The translations under genes were made by a program, and so were the position numbers. Under the pieces are notes generated by a model. It was not told the origin of the DNA, ran no database searches, and saw nothing but the letters and a program-made list of their open reading frames with translations. From Candidatus Avelusimicrobium pullicaecorum (GTDB taxonomy: Bacteria; Elusimicrobiota; Elusimicrobia; Elusimicrobiales; Elusimicrobiaceae), in NCBI GenBank assembly GCA_944322825.1, contig CALUQD010000010.1, positions 1 through 34,420 on the forward strand: 34,420 nucleotides of DNA, given 5' to 3'. Positions 8,863-17,341 of this stretch are shown here, one piece after another. The first letter of the stretch is position 1. Every line of letters begins with the position of its first letter.

Positions 8863-9407
8863 TTTTTCCGCAGGCTGTATTTACAGCCGCAATAGTTTTG
8901 TTCGTAAAGTTTAAATTCTTTAATCAGTGCCCGGCGGAGTTCTTCCAACCCGCCTTTACGCCAATTTACCGCCGCATACGGTTTGCCGGTTTTAATCCAG
9001 GCCAAACGGGCGGCTGCGTTAACCTGTTTTAAATCTTTATAGGGAGATACGCCCAGCACCGAAGCAAAAGCGTCAAACTTATGCTTCCGCGCATATTCGG
9101 CCGCTTTTTTAAGCCGCAGATAAAAACACGCAAAACAGCGTTTGCCGCGTTCGGGTTCGTTTTCCAGTCCTTTTACGCACGCCGCCCACACTTCGGGTTC
9201 GTAGGGGAGCTCGGCAAATTTCACGCCCAATAAACCGCAGAGGCGTTTTTGCTCGTCGCGGCGTTTGTCGTATTCGGCGGCGGGATAGATATTCGGGTTA
9301 TAAAATAGCACGGTAACGTCCACCCCGTCCTGCGACAGTTTTTTCAGCGCCGCACACGAACACGGCGCGCAGCAAGATAGCACAAGTAGTTTAGCGGGAG
9401 TCTGCAT
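8859..9407 (-). CDS. queH: Epoxyqueuosine reductase QueH
   Basis: Last step of queuosine tRNA modification: reduction of epoxyqueuosine to queuosine by the QueH (formerly DUF208) type enzyme. It has 182 residues. The metal-binding cysteines are visible: CC at 12-13 within LSCCAPCSC, C91-x-x-C94 in KRCFACFYLRL, and C173-x-C175 in NYCGCKYS. YNPNIYPAAEYDKRRDEQ is also typical. An in-frame TTG at 9458 would extend the N-terminus by 17 residues. I prefer the ATG at 9407, because a TACACT hexamer sits 6 bases before it, there is no Shine-Dalgarno, and the family begins near this point. The AsmA-like gene overlaps its stop by 4 bases. Confidence 0.93.
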   Translation of the reverse strand: MQTPAKLLVLSCCAPCSCAALKKLSQDGVDVTVLFYNPNIYPAAEYDKRRDEQKRLCGLLGVKFAELPYEPEVWAACVKGLENEPERGKRCFACFYLRLKKAAEYARKHKFDAFASVLGVSPYKDLKQVNAAARLAWIKTGKPYAAVNWRKGGLEELRRALIKEFKLYEQNYCGCKYSLRKK

Positions 9408-9471
9408 ACATACAGTGTACAAAAAAGATTTCTGGCCGACCAACCCCAAAGCCCTCAAAAAAGGATTAGAT

Positions 9472-9495
9472 AAAAAAAGCGGGCTGGGCCCGCTT
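9472..9495 (-). terminator. Terminator after corA
   Basis: On the minus strand AAGCGGGC (9488-9495), loop CCA, GCCCGCTT (9477-9484), continuing into a run of seven T. It separates corA from queH. Confidence 0.85.
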
Positions 9496-9511
9496 GTTAT
9501 AAAAGGGATGG

Positions 9512-10426
9512 CTACCAGTTTTTATGCCGCCAGTACATCATCACCAGCCACACTAAAATCAAACACAGCCCCATCAGCATCCAAAATGCGTCCGGGTGGT
9601 TGGAAAGCGGCAGTGCCACGTTCATCCCGTAGGCACTTACCACCAGCGTAGGCACCATCATCCAAATGGTGATAACGTTTAGCTTTTTAATCAGCTGGTT
9701 CAGGTTGTTGTTGACGATGGACGCACGCGCATCCAACAGTTGGGCCAAAATGTTGGAATAGATATCCGCCTGGGTTTTGCATTGCATATTTTCCACGATG
9801 ATATCGTCCAGCATTTCTTCGTCTTTTTCGTCGAACCCGATGCGGGCCGACAAGTTACGCGCTTTTTCGAACACGAACCCGTTGGACGTAATAGCCTCGG
9901 CGTAATAGACCAAGCTCTTTACCAAGCTAAACAGGTTCAGCAAATAGGTGTTGTCCATCGATTCCGTAATTTTATCCTCAATTTCTTCCGAAATCATATG
10001 GATAATGCGCAAGTGTTCCACATAATGGGAAATGGAATTATATACCAGTTTCAAAAAGACTTCCTTAATGGAAGAAACCGTATGGAACCGCTTGCCCACA
10101 AACAGCGGGATATCCTCGGCCAGCACGACAATCAGCTTATTTTCGAACAAGAACATCCCCACCGACGCCACCTTAAATTCCAGCTGGTCTTTGCCGGAAT
10201 AGTTTTTGGGGCGTTTGTAAATCATTACGATGTGTTCGGGTTCAAATTCCAAGCGGGGCAATTCGTCCGGGTCCAGGGCGGAGGCGAGGGTATGCTCGTC
10301 AATCTGGCAGGATTCCACCAAATAGCGCTGTTCCTCCACCGACGGGTTTGTATACACAAACACTTGGGCGGCGTCCGATTCGGTTTCCGTTAGTTTTTTG
10401 CCTAAAATTTCGTATTTTTTGAGCAT
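9512..10426 (-). CDS. corA: CorA family Mg2+/Co2+ transporter
   Basis: Divalent cation channel of the inner membrane. It has 304 residues with a large cytoplasmic N-terminal domain, a long helix (about 225-250) and two C-terminal membrane helices (about 251-271 and 279-298). The selectivity motif GMN is at 267-269 (SAYGMNVALP), followed by a short acidic-to-polar loop (SNHPDA). The protein ends with the usual basic tail (YWRHKNW). The ATG at 10426 is preceded by GAGG about 6 bases upstream. The neighbour upstream on the same strand is an amino-acid symporter 66 bases away with no terminator between, so co-transcription is possible. Confidence 0.93.
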   Translation of the reverse strand: MLKKYEILGKKLTETESDAAQVFVYTNPSVEEQRYLVESCQIDEHTLASALDPDELPRLEFEPEHIVMIYKRPKNYSGKDQLEFKVASVGMFLFENKLIVVLAEDIPLFVGKRFHTVSSIKEVFLKLVYNSISHYVEHLRIIHMISEEIEDKITESMDNTYLLNLFSLVKSLVYYAEAITSNGFVFEKARNLSARIGFDEKDEEMLDDIIVENMQCKTQADIYSNILAQLLDARASIVNNNLNQLIKKLNVITIWMMVPTLVVSAYGMNVALPLSNHPDAFWMLMGLCLILVWLVMMYWRHKNW

Positions 10427-10492
10427 TTCCAGCCTCTTCGCTTATACTAAATGATACCACCTAACAACCGGCTTGTAAAGGCTTTTATCGTC

Positions 10493-11839
10493 CTATCCGC
10501 GGGCAAAACGGCGGGCGGCGTCCAACTCTGCCGACAAGTATGTTCTCGTTTCGGCAAAAACCTCTTTGCGCAGCAGCCACAAGGACAAAATGTTCGGCAC
10601 GCACATCACCGCTATGGCCGTATCGGCCAATTCCCACACCAGTTTGGGGCTTAAAAACCCGCCGAGGCACATCATCACCAGCCACACCAAGTAAACGGGT
10701 TTTTCCACATTTACGCCCAAGCAAAACTGCATCGATTTGGCCGTGTAATAACTCCATCCCACCAGCGTGGAAAACGCAAACAAGGAAAGCGATGCCAGCA
10801 GAAAAAACGACCCGCCCGGCAATGTACCAAAAGCGTTCTCGGCCAGCTGGGCGCCAAACAACGTGCCGCTTTGCCAATCCCCCGCAAGGACCACCGCCAC
10901 CCCGGACAGCAGACAAATTACCAGCGTATCCCAAAATACGGTCGTGGCGGAAATCAGCCCCTGGCGCACGGAATTGGGCGTTTGAGCCGCCGCCGCGGCA
11001 ATTGCGCCGCTGCCGCTGCCCGCTTCGTTCGAAAGCACCCCGCGCGACACGCCATAGCGCACGGCCTCCTTGATGGTAATGCCAATCGCGCCGCCCAGCA
11101 CGGCCGTGCCGGTAAACGCACTTTTAAAAATACAGGCAACCGCCCAAGGCAACTTGTCTATGTGCAGCACAATCACCGCCGCGCACAGCACAATATATAA
11201 GATGGCCATAAACGGCACCAGCCACTTGCAAAACGCGGCAATTTTGCGCACGCCGCCCAAAATAACGGCCGCCGTAAGCGCCACCAGCGCGGCGGTCGTC
11301 AGCCACGCAGGCGCCTGGAAAACAGAATCATAAATAGCCACCAGCGAATTGGTTTGAATGAGCGCATCGGCAAACCCCATAAGGGCGGTGGCAATGGCAA
11401 ATACGGCGGCGGTCTTTTTCATATTCAAACCGTTTTTGAGCACATACATAGGTCCGCCCACATATTCGCCGGCCTGGTTTTTTTCGCGGTATTTGACGGC
11501 CAGCACCGCCTCGGCATATTTGGTGGCCATCGCCAAAAAGGCCGAAAGCATCATCCAAAAAAGCGCACCTGGCCCGCCGGTGGAAACGGCCGCCGCCACC
11601 CCGACAATGTTGCCCGTGCCCACCATTGCGGCCAGGGCAATCACCAACGCGCCAAAGCTGCTTACCGCACCGGCCGAACGGCTTTTTTTAAGCGACAATG
11701 CAACCGCGTGGAACAAGTGCTTTTGGATGAATTTCAATTTCCAGGTAAAGTACAAGCTGATGCCCACAATCAGCAACAGCATCGGCGCTCCCCATAAAAA
11801 CGCGTTTAATTTAACCACTCCCTGCGTAATCATTTCCAT
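10493..11839 (-). CDS. Alanine/glycine:cation (Na+) symporter family protein
   Basis: Secondary transporter of the AGCS family that takes up alanine or glycine with Na+. It has 448 residues and about ten to eleven hydrophobic segments. Family signatures are FGALVIALAAMVGTGNIVG near the N-terminus, AVSTGGPGALFWM, YVGGPMYVLKNGL and GVSRGVLSNEAGSGSGAIAAA, all characteristic of AgcS/DagA. Longer in-frame starts exist. The ATG at 11839 has AAGGA about 9 bases upstream and gives the normal N-terminus, whereas upstream codons encode a non-homologous Lys/Thr-rich stretch. It is divergent from the nucleoside phosphorylase gene. Which amino acid is preferred cannot be told. Confidence 0.92.
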   Translation of the reverse strand: MEMITQGVVKLNAFLWGAPMLLLIVGISLYFTWKLKFIQKHLFHAVALSLKKSRSAGAVSSFGALVIALAAMVGTGNIVGVAAAVSTGGPGALFWMMLSAFLAMATKYAEAVLAVKYREKNQAGEYVGGPMYVLKNGLNMKKTAAVFAIATALMGFADALIQTNSLVAIYDSVFQAPAWLTTAALVALTAAVILGGVRKIAAFCKWLVPFMAILYIVLCAAVIVLHIDKLPWAVACIFKSAFTGTAVLGGAIGITIKEAVRYGVSRGVLSNEAGSGSGAIAAAAAQTPNSVRQGLISATTVFWDTLVICLLSGVAVVLAGDWQSGTLFGAQLAENAFGTLPGGSFFLLASLSLFAFSTLVGWSYYTAKSMQFCLGVNVEKPVYLVWLVMMCLGGFLSPKLVWELADTAIAVMCVPNILSLWLLRKEVFAETRTYLSAELDAARRFARG

Positions 11840-11917
11840 AAGGCTTGTTCCTTTCGTTGTTTCTTTTTTGTATAGTATTAGTTGTGCAAGAACACAACTC
11901 GTAAATTTTATCAAAAT

Positions 11918-12664
11918 ATGACCTTATTATTCCCAAAAAATAAAAAAGCCGCTCTGAAAGAAATTTCTATCCCCGCCGGTTATGTGCGCCACGTGGCGGC
12001 CGGCCTAAAACTGCCGTCAAAAGCGATTTTGTGCCCCATTGGTTCGTTAACGCGGTATGTGAACAGCCACGCCCCCTCCCAAAAATACAACTGCGAGGCG
12101 GACATCTACGCCCTGCAAGGCCAAGATTTGTGCTACGTCACCCAATTTGGCTCCGGCGCGCCGGGAATGGCTATGGCGCTGGAAGTGCTGATTGCGCTGG
12201 GCGTGAAAGAATTTGTATTTATCGGGCTGGCGGGTTCCTTGCAGGAAGAAGTGCAGCCGGCAGACATCGTCCTGTGCGACGAAGCCCTCTGCGATGACGG
12301 GACTTCCCCTTGTTATACCGCCCGGGAAACCAGCCGCCCCAACAAGACGTTGTTTAACCAATTGGCCGCCCAATTAAAAGCCGCCGGGAAAAACTTCCAT
12401 ATTGGCCGCAATTGGACAACGGACGCTATCTTCCGCGAAACGAAAGAGGAAGTAAAACACTATCAAAAAAAAGATGTGCTGACGGTGGAAATGGAAACAG
12501 CCGCGTTCTATGCCATTTGCGCCAAACGCAAAGTAAAAGGAGCGGCGGCTTTTGTAGTGAGCGATTGCTTAAGCCAGCTGAAATGGGACCCGCACTTTGG
12601 CGAGAAACCCATCTTCCGCGCATTGGAAGACGTGTTTGAAGCCGCCCGCAGGGCGCTGAAATAA
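11918..12664 (+). CDS. Nucleoside phosphorylase (PNP/uridine phosphorylase superfamily)
   Basis: Cytosolic phosphorolysis of a nucleoside, 248 residues. Motifs of the NP-I family are visible: the phosphate/ribose region FGSGAPGMA (78-86), FVFIGLAGSLQ (99-109), TTDAIFRET (167-175) and the ribose-binding VEMETAAFYAI (190-200). A D at 216 in VVSDC fits the base-contacting position. It looks closer to the uridine-phosphorylase-like branch than to classical DeoD, but specificity is uncertain. An in-frame ATG at 11882 would add 12 residues of unrelated sequence. The ATG at 11918 is preferred, although it lacks a Shine-Dalgarno and is preceded by AT-rich sequence. It complements the pdp gene in nucleoside salvage. 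Confidence 0.87.
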   Translation: MTLLFPKNKKAALKEISIPAGYVRHVAAGLKLPSKAILCPIGSLTRYVNSHAPSQKYNCEADIYALQGQDLCYVTQFGSGAPGMAMALEVLIALGVKEFVFIGLAGSLQEEVQPADIVLCDEALCDDGTSPCYTARETSRPNKTLFNQLAAQLKAAGKNFHIGRNWTTDAIFRETKEEVKHYQKKDVLTVEMETAAFYAICAKRKVKGAAAFVVSDCLSQLKWDPHFGEKPIFRALEDVFEAARRALK

Positions 12665-12683
12665 CACCCGCCATACAATTTAG

Positions 12684-12713
12684 CGCCGCCTGCCACAGCA
12701 GGCGGCGTTTTTT
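12684..12713 (+). terminator. Terminator after the nucleoside phosphorylase gene
   Basis: CGCCGCCTG (12684-12692), loop of six, CAGGCGGCG (12699-12707), then six T. Confidence 0.92.
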
Positions 12714-12773
12714 ATCCGCCCTCCGCTTCGCCCTTTTGGCCGCCGGCCCGAAGTGCCGCCTCCCCTTTTGGCA

Positions 12774-12806
12774 CAACAAAAACCGGGGCGGATAATCCGC
12801 TCCGGT
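12774..12806 (-). terminator. Terminator after the Ser/Thr kinase gene
   Basis: On the minus strand CCGGAGCGGA, loop TTA, TCCGCCCCGG (plus-strand 12783-12805) followed by TTTTTGTT. It faces the convergent terminator of the phosphorylase gene. Confidence 0.88.
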
Positions 12807-12833
12807 CTTAGTATATGGGGTAAGACAGAACCC

Positions 12834-14321
12834 TTAATAATGCGTTTGTTCCAAATCTTCCGGCAAGGGGTCTATTTCTTTCAAACGGCTCCAAAACGCA
12901 TCAATCGTTTGGATGCGTTCCTTGGGGTCCTCTTTGAGGGCATCCGCCAGCAAATCATCCACGGCAGGCGGAATATGCGGCGCCAGTTTGGAAGCCGGCA
13001 CGATTTTTTTCTTGGCGATATCAAACCCCTTCACCGTCCACGGCACCTGCCCCACCAACGCTTCATACAAGCACAGCGCCAGGGAGTACACGTCCGACTG
13101 TTTGCGCATAAACCCCTTCTGCTGTTCCGGCGCCATATAAGCGGGCGTACCCGCTACGGTGCGCGCACCCGTTTGATGATCTACGGATTTTTTCGCCACG
13201 CCAAAATCCATCACTTTGGCTTTGTCATCATCAAACAGCATAATGTTGCCGGGTTTCAAATCACAATGGATAATATCCTGCGAATGGGCGTATTGCAGCC
13301 CGCGGCAAACATATTCAAAAATCCGTTTTGCTTTGGAAAACGGCAGCCGTCCGTCGATATCCAAACGGGTTTCCAGCGTTTGTCCGTCCACATATTCAAA
13401 CACCAAATACAGGGAGCTTTCGGATTCGATTACCGTGTAAATTTCCACAATGCACGGGTGGCGGAGCAAAGCCACCATACGCGCCTCGGACAAGAACTGC
13501 TCGCGCACATAGGCGCTGCGCACTAATTCCGGGCGTACGCGTTTAATGGCCACTTTGCGTTTGAGCACTTTGTCGTACGCTTCGTATACTTTACCCATAC
13601 CGCCTTCGCCAATTTGGCGGATAAAGTCGTACTGTTCCTTTACTTCCACTTCCCGGCGGGAAAAAGCGTTTTTCGGCTGGCGGAAGACGTCTTCGTAACG
13701 CCAATAAATAAAAAGCAATACTGCCACAAATACGACCAAAAAATAAAGCGTTACCCACCGCGGGGTGGCGTCTGTTTTGGTCGGGACAGCTGGTTTTTCG
13801 GCGCGCTTGATGGACATTTTTTCGTCCAAATCGCTTTGCAGTTTTTGGGCCAAGCGCGAGGATGGATTTAACTTAAGCGCGGTATCCACATCCATTCGGG
13901 CGCGGTCGTAATGGCCCAGCTGCATATAAGCGCCGCCGCGCAAAATATAGGCACGGGAATCCTGCGGAGCAACGGCAATGGCCTGGCCGGCGGAATAGAT
14001 AACGTCATCATATTTGCCTAATCCGTCATATGCAATTGCTAGTAACAGGTGGAATCTGTCATCCAAAAAATTGTTGGCGGTCAACGCATTGATACGGCGG
14101 ATCACTTCCGTAAAGCGTTTTTGTTTCAGCTGATTATTTAAGGAAGCAATTTCCGCGTTGCGGGCAGTTTGGTTAAACACTTTCGTTTGCGAAGATGTAT
14201 TGGTCTGGGAAGAAAAATTCCCGCCTACAATTAGCGGTGCAGCTTGTTTAGCGGGCGCGGCATCCAACGCCGCTCCGCACAAAAACACAGCTGCCAGCAA
14301 TAGAATCTTCTTTTTAAACAT
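12834..14321 (-). CDS. Transmembrane Ser/Thr protein kinase with extracytoplasmic TPR region
   Basis: Membrane protein of 495 residues with an unusual order: signal-like hydrophobic N-terminus (1-22), TPR-like helical repeats (about 55-168), one membrane helix (about 188-206), then a Hanks-type kinase domain (about 231-480) at the cytoplasmic C-terminus. Kinase motifs are the glycine loop GEGGMGKVY (238-246), K260 in AIKRV, E279, HCDLKPGN (352-359), DFG (372-374) and APE (397-399). The catalytic loop is HCD rather than HRD, so this is a non-RD kinase. The likely job is sensing an envelope signal through the TPR part. The ATG has TAGAAT 6 bases upstream and no Shine-Dalgarno. It is divergent from murI; substrate unknown. 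Confidence 0.9.
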   Translation of the reverse strand: MFKKKILLLAAVFLCGAALDAAPAKQAAPLIVGGNFSSQTNTSSQTKVFNQTARNAEIASLNNQLKQKRFTEVIRRINALTANNFLDDRFHLLLAIAYDGLGKYDDVIYSAGQAIAVAPQDSRAYILRGGAYMQLGHYDRARMDVDTALKLNPSSRLAQKLQSDLDEKMSIKRAEKPAVPTKTDATPRWVTLYFLVVFVAVLLFIYWRYEDVFRQPKNAFSRREVEVKEQYDFIRQIGEGGMGKVYEAYDKVLKRKVAIKRVRPELVRSAYVREQFLSEARMVALLRHPCIVEIYTVIESESSLYLVFEYVDGQTLETRLDIDGRLPFSKAKRIFEYVCRGLQYAHSQDIIHCDLKPGNIMLFDDDKAKVMDFGVAKKSVDHQTGARTVAGTPAYMAPEQQKGFMRKQSDVYSLALCLYEALVGQVPWTVKGFDIAKKKIVPASKLAPHIPPAVDDLLADALKEDPKERIQTIDAFWSRLKEIDPLPEDLEQTHY

Positions 14322-14384
14322 AAGGATATTCTAGCACAAAGAAAGGGTTTTGTTCCAATGAAGCAAATTAATATAATAAGAATT
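14322..14384. promoter_or_regulatory. Divergent promoter region kinase/murI with leaderless-type spacing
   Basis: A 63-base region shared by two divergent genes. On the minus strand TAGAAT (14328-14333) lies 6 bases before the kinase ATG. On the plus strand TATAAT (14372-14377) lies 7 bases before the murI ATG, with TTGTTC 16 bases upstream as a possible -35. Neither gene has a Shine-Dalgarno. Confidence 0.6.
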
Positions 14385-15185
14385 ATGAAAAAACAACCTA
14401 TCGGCGTTTTCGACTCCGGCCTGGGAGGGCTGACAATTCTAAAAGCCCTGCGCCGTCAATTGCCGCACGAAGATTTAATCTATTTTGGCGATACGGCCAA
14501 TGTGCCTTATGGCTCCAAGTCTAAAGCGGCTGTGACGAAATTTTCCTTAGCAATCGCCCGCTTTTTGCAAAGCCAAGGGGTAAAGCTTATTGTAGTGGCG
14601 TGCAACACCGCCTCGGCCCAAGCCTTGTCCGAATTGCACCGCCAGCTCGACGTGCCGGTAATGGGCGTGATTGAACCGGGGGCCCAGCGTGCCGCCGCCG
14701 TCACCCAAAACGGCCGGATTGCCGTATTGGGTACGGAAGGCACCGTGCGCAGCAAAGCCTATCCCAAAGCCATTTTAAAGCGTTTTCCCAAAGCTCGTAT
14801 TATCCAGCAGGCGTGCCCGCTTTTTGTGCCGCTGGCCGAAGAAAGCTGGGGCAAAAAACCCGCCGCCGCGCTGATTGCACAGGAATACTTAAAACCCGTA
14901 CAAAAAAGCCGCGCCGATACCGTGATTTTGGGTTGTACGCATTATCCGTTGTTAAAGCCGGTCATTGCCAAAATTTTAGGAAAAGGGGTAACCCTTGTGG
15001 ATTCCGCCAATACACTAGCCGACGCGGCCCAACTGTTTCTGGCCGGACGCGCCCAACTGGAAACCCAAGGCAAAGGCCGCGTGCAGCTCTACGCCAGCGA
15101 CGACCCGACCCGCTTTAAACACTTGGCCGAAAAATTACTGGGCGAAAAAATAGGCACCGTGCGCCTGAAGAAATTAGATTTATGA
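14385..15185 (+). CDS. murI: Glutamate racemase
   Basis: Converts L-glutamate to D-glutamate for peptidoglycan precursors; cytosolic. It has 266 residues. Both catalytic cysteines are present: C73 in VACNTASAQA and C183 in LGCTHYPLL, with D10 and S11 in GVFDSGLGGLTIL and the GDTANVPYG loop. An in-frame ATG at 14358 lies upstream, but TATAAT sits 7 bases before the ATG at 14385, so the transcript cannot include the earlier one if that is the promoter, and the family starts at MKKQPIGVFDSG. The stop overlaps the start of pgeF (ATGA), giving a two-gene peptidoglycan operon. Confidence 0.96.
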   Translation: MKKQPIGVFDSGLGGLTILKALRRQLPHEDLIYFGDTANVPYGSKSKAAVTKFSLAIARFLQSQGVKLIVVACNTASAQALSELHRQLDVPVMGVIEPGAQRAAAVTQNGRIAVLGTEGTVRSKAYPKAILKRFPKARIIQQACPLFVPLAEESWGKKPAAALIAQEYLKPVQKSRADTVILGCTHYPLLKPVIAKILGKGVTLVDSANTLADAAQLFLAGRAQLETQGKGRVQLYASDDPTRFKHLAEKLLGEKIGTVRLKKLDL

Positions 15186-15874
15186 ATATATATGCCGACA
15201 ACCGAATGCTTTCCCTGGGCCTGGTGGGCGGAACCGTTTCCCGCCACGCCGGCAATATGAGGGAACTGCCCCATCAAGCCGCCGTATACGGGCAGCTCAA
15301 CGTGCCGGAAAAACAAATCCTGCACTTTCACCAAACCCACAGCGACCGGATTATCCGCATCGCCTCGGACGCGGACGCTTTGGCTTTCCAAAACCTGCCC
15401 GAGCAGGAGGCCGACGCGTGGGTGCTCTCGTGCGGGGGCTGGGGCGCCGCTGTTTTGACGGCGGACTGCGTACCGCTTTTTTTGTGGGATGAAACCGCCC
15501 GCGTGTTTGCGCTGGCCCACTGCGGCTGGCGGGGCGTAGTAAAACAACTGCCTTATAAAACCGCCCTGGCTATGAAAGACGCCGGCGCCCAAGGCGCTAT
15601 CTGCGGGTGGCTGGGGCCGCATATCCAAAGCTGCTGCTTTGAAGTGCAGGAAGATACCGCTTCCCAATTTTCGGCCCAAAGCGTCGTGCGGAAAGAAGGG
15701 AAAATTTTCGTCAATTTAAATACGGAAATTATTCTCCAGCTCCAGCTGGCCGGCTTAACCGCGGGCGACATCAAAACCCCTTATTACTGCACCTGCGGCG
15801 ACAAGGAAAATTTCTTTTCCTGGCGAAGGGACCACGTAAAAGACAGTTTGCTTTCGTTTGTGTACAAACCGTAA
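15182..15874 (+). CDS. pgeF: Peptidoglycan editing factor / YfiH-LACC1 family purine nucleoside phosphorylase
   Basis: Zn/Cu-dependent YfiH (PgeF) family, 230 residues. In E. coli the protein prevents misincorporation of serine for alanine in peptidoglycan stems; homologues including LACC1 also act as adenosine/purine phosphorylases. The metal ligands of the family are visible: H53 in FHQTHSD, C96 in TADCVPLF and H113 in LAHCGWRGVV. LGPHIQSCCFEV and the final YYCTCGDKENFFSWRRD are also conserved. It overlaps murI by 4 bases, which supports a peptidoglycan-quality role here. A bidirectional terminator follows. Which of the two activities dominates is unknown. Confidence 0.92.
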   Translation: MNIYADNRMLSLGLVGGTVSRHAGNMRELPHQAAVYGQLNVPEKQILHFHQTHSDRIIRIASDADALAFQNLPEQEADAWVLSCGGWGAAVLTADCVPLFLWDETARVFALAHCGWRGVVKQLPYKTALAMKDAGAQGAICGWLGPHIQSCCFEVQEDTASQFSAQSVVRKEGKIFVNLNTEIILQLQLAGLTAGDIKTPYYCTCGDKENFFSWRRDHVKDSLLSFVYKP

Positions 15875-15894
15875 CAGCCCTTATGTGTTACATC

Positions 15895-15926
15895 AAAACG
15901 CCCCGGAATTTTCCGGGGCGTTTTTT
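15895..15926. terminator. Bidirectional terminator between pgeF and the antiporter gene
   Basis: An ACGCCCCGGAA arm and its complement TTCCGGGGCGT flank a tiny loop, with AAAA on the left and TTTTTT on the right (15895-15926). It serves both convergent genes. Confidence 0.92.
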
Positions 15927-15937
15927 GCATCATAAAA

Positions 15938-17281
15938 TTATTTGTTTTCCGGGGCGGGTGCGGGCGGCGTCGCCGGGGTATTATCCGGGGAAGGCAAAGA
16001 AATTTCCCCTCCTTCGGCCTCCGCTTGAGGGGCACCCTCTTGCGGCGACGGGGCTTGCTCGTGCCGGAAAAACATCGCTTTCCCCAGCCATTTTAAGCCG
16101 CCTTTTTCGATACGGAAGGACATCAAATTGGAAAGCAGTACGCTAAAGAAAATCACCGCGTAAATAACATCCTGTATCACAGCCCCTTCTTTGGGCAGTT
16201 GGGAAGCAATCATCGCCGCCAACACCGCGCTGACCAACCCGTTGGGGCACATCGCCATAATGACGGAGCAATCCTCCCGCGTGATTTTGCGCGATACGCA
16301 GTAATTCACCACCGGCGCGCGGAAAACCAGCTTAGCCAAGGCCAGCAGGAGGCCAATCGCCAGCAAATCCACCCGCCCCAGCCGCAGGCAAATACCCATA
16401 TAGACGAAAAACAGCGTTTTGAAAATAAATTCAATTTCGTCAAAAAAATCTTTTTCCCCGCTGTTAAGCGACAACAGCCGCTGGTAGTCCAGCTTGGGCA
16501 GCCACAGCCGTTTAATCAGACGGATATTCCCCGCCACCACCCCGAACGCCAACGTGGCAATCGCGCCGTCCCCGCCGATTAGTCCGCTTAAACTGTAAAC
16601 CAACAATACAAAGGCAAACGTTAAGGAAATGGCGTTTTCCAACCGGCGCACCCGGTTCAAAATACTCATCCAAAATAATCCGGCCGCCAGGGCAAACAGG
16701 ATGCCGATTCCAAAGGATTTAAATACATCGGCCGCCAACATCCCGGCCGAAACCGTCCCGCCGCGCGACGCGGCGGACAATAACGCCAACGCCAGCACAA
16801 TGGAATAAACGCCCGTCAAATTGGCTTCCAGAAAAAGGATGGTCTTTGTCGTTTTGGCAATTTTCAGTTTCGCCAACATCGGCGTGATAATGGCGGTGGA
16901 ATTGTCCGCCACGATAGAACCGATAATCAACGCGTAAATTTGCGGAATGCCCAAAGCGCTCTGCGTAATAAAGGCAATAATAACCGTAATCAGCAGAAAG
17001 CAGACCGTAGTAAGCAGCAAGCCCTGCCCCACCGCCCCGCGCAGGGATAAAATGCGGAAATCCAACCCGCTCTTAAACAGCACGACAATCAGGGCCAAGG
17101 TGGTAAAAATCTGCCCGGCTTCGCCGAAGGAATCTGGGCTGACTATTTTCAGCACTGGGCCCATCAAAATACCCAAAATCATCAGCGGCAGCACATCCGG
17201 CAGGCGGGTTTTTTCGAACAAAGAGGAAAACACGTGCCCCAAAAACAAGAGCACCCCTATAAATAAAATGGCGTAAGTCAT
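15938..17281 (-). CDS. CPA-type cation:proton antiporter, atypical active site
   Basis: Inner-membrane transporter of the Na+/H+ exchanger (CPA/NhaP-like) superfamily, 447 residues with about 12 membrane segments up to residue ~400. A Pro/Ala/Glu-rich cytoplasmic tail follows (about 405-447). The first ion-site region reads GSIVADNSTAIITP, with D126 where NhaP proteins have TDP. The partner motif, normally ESxxND, reads EANLTGVYSIV, so the Asn-Asp pair is replaced by T156-G157. Coupling or substrate may therefore differ from classic NhaP. The ATG at 17281 has TATAAT 6 bases upstream and no Shine-Dalgarno. It is divergent from the receiver-GGDDF gene 60 bases away. Confidence 0.85.
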   Translation of the reverse strand: MTYAILFIGVLLFLGHVFSSLFEKTRLPDVLPLMILGILMGPVLKIVSPDSFGEAGQIFTTLALIVVLFKSGLDFRILSLRGAVGQGLLLTTVCFLLITVIIAFITQSALGIPQIYALIIGSIVADNSTAIITPMLAKLKIAKTTKTILFLEANLTGVYSIVLALALLSAASRGGTVSAGMLAADVFKSFGIGILFALAAGLFWMSILNRVRRLENAISLTFAFVLLVYSLSGLIGGDGAIATLAFGVVAGNIRLIKRLWLPKLDYQRLLSLNSGEKDFFDEIEFIFKTLFFVYMGICLRLGRVDLLAIGLLLALAKLVFRAPVVNYCVSRKITREDCSVIMAMCPNGLVSAVLAAMIASQLPKEGAVIQDVIYAVIFFSVLLSNLMSFRIEKGGLKWLGKAMFFRHEQAPSPQEGAPQAEAEGGEISLPSPDNTPATPPAPAPENK

Positions 17282-17341
17282 ACATAAATTATACGAAAAA
17301 GAACTCTTGCGCGGGCAAAGGAAATTTATTTAAATATGCTT
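17282..17341. promoter_or_regulatory. Divergent promoter region antiporter/response regulator
   Basis: Minus strand: TATAAT (17288-17293), 6 bases before the antiporter ATG. Plus strand: TTGCGC (17307-17312), a 17-base spacer and TTAAAT (17330-17335), 6 bases before the ATG at 17342. The plus -10 is a weak match. Confidence 0.5.
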
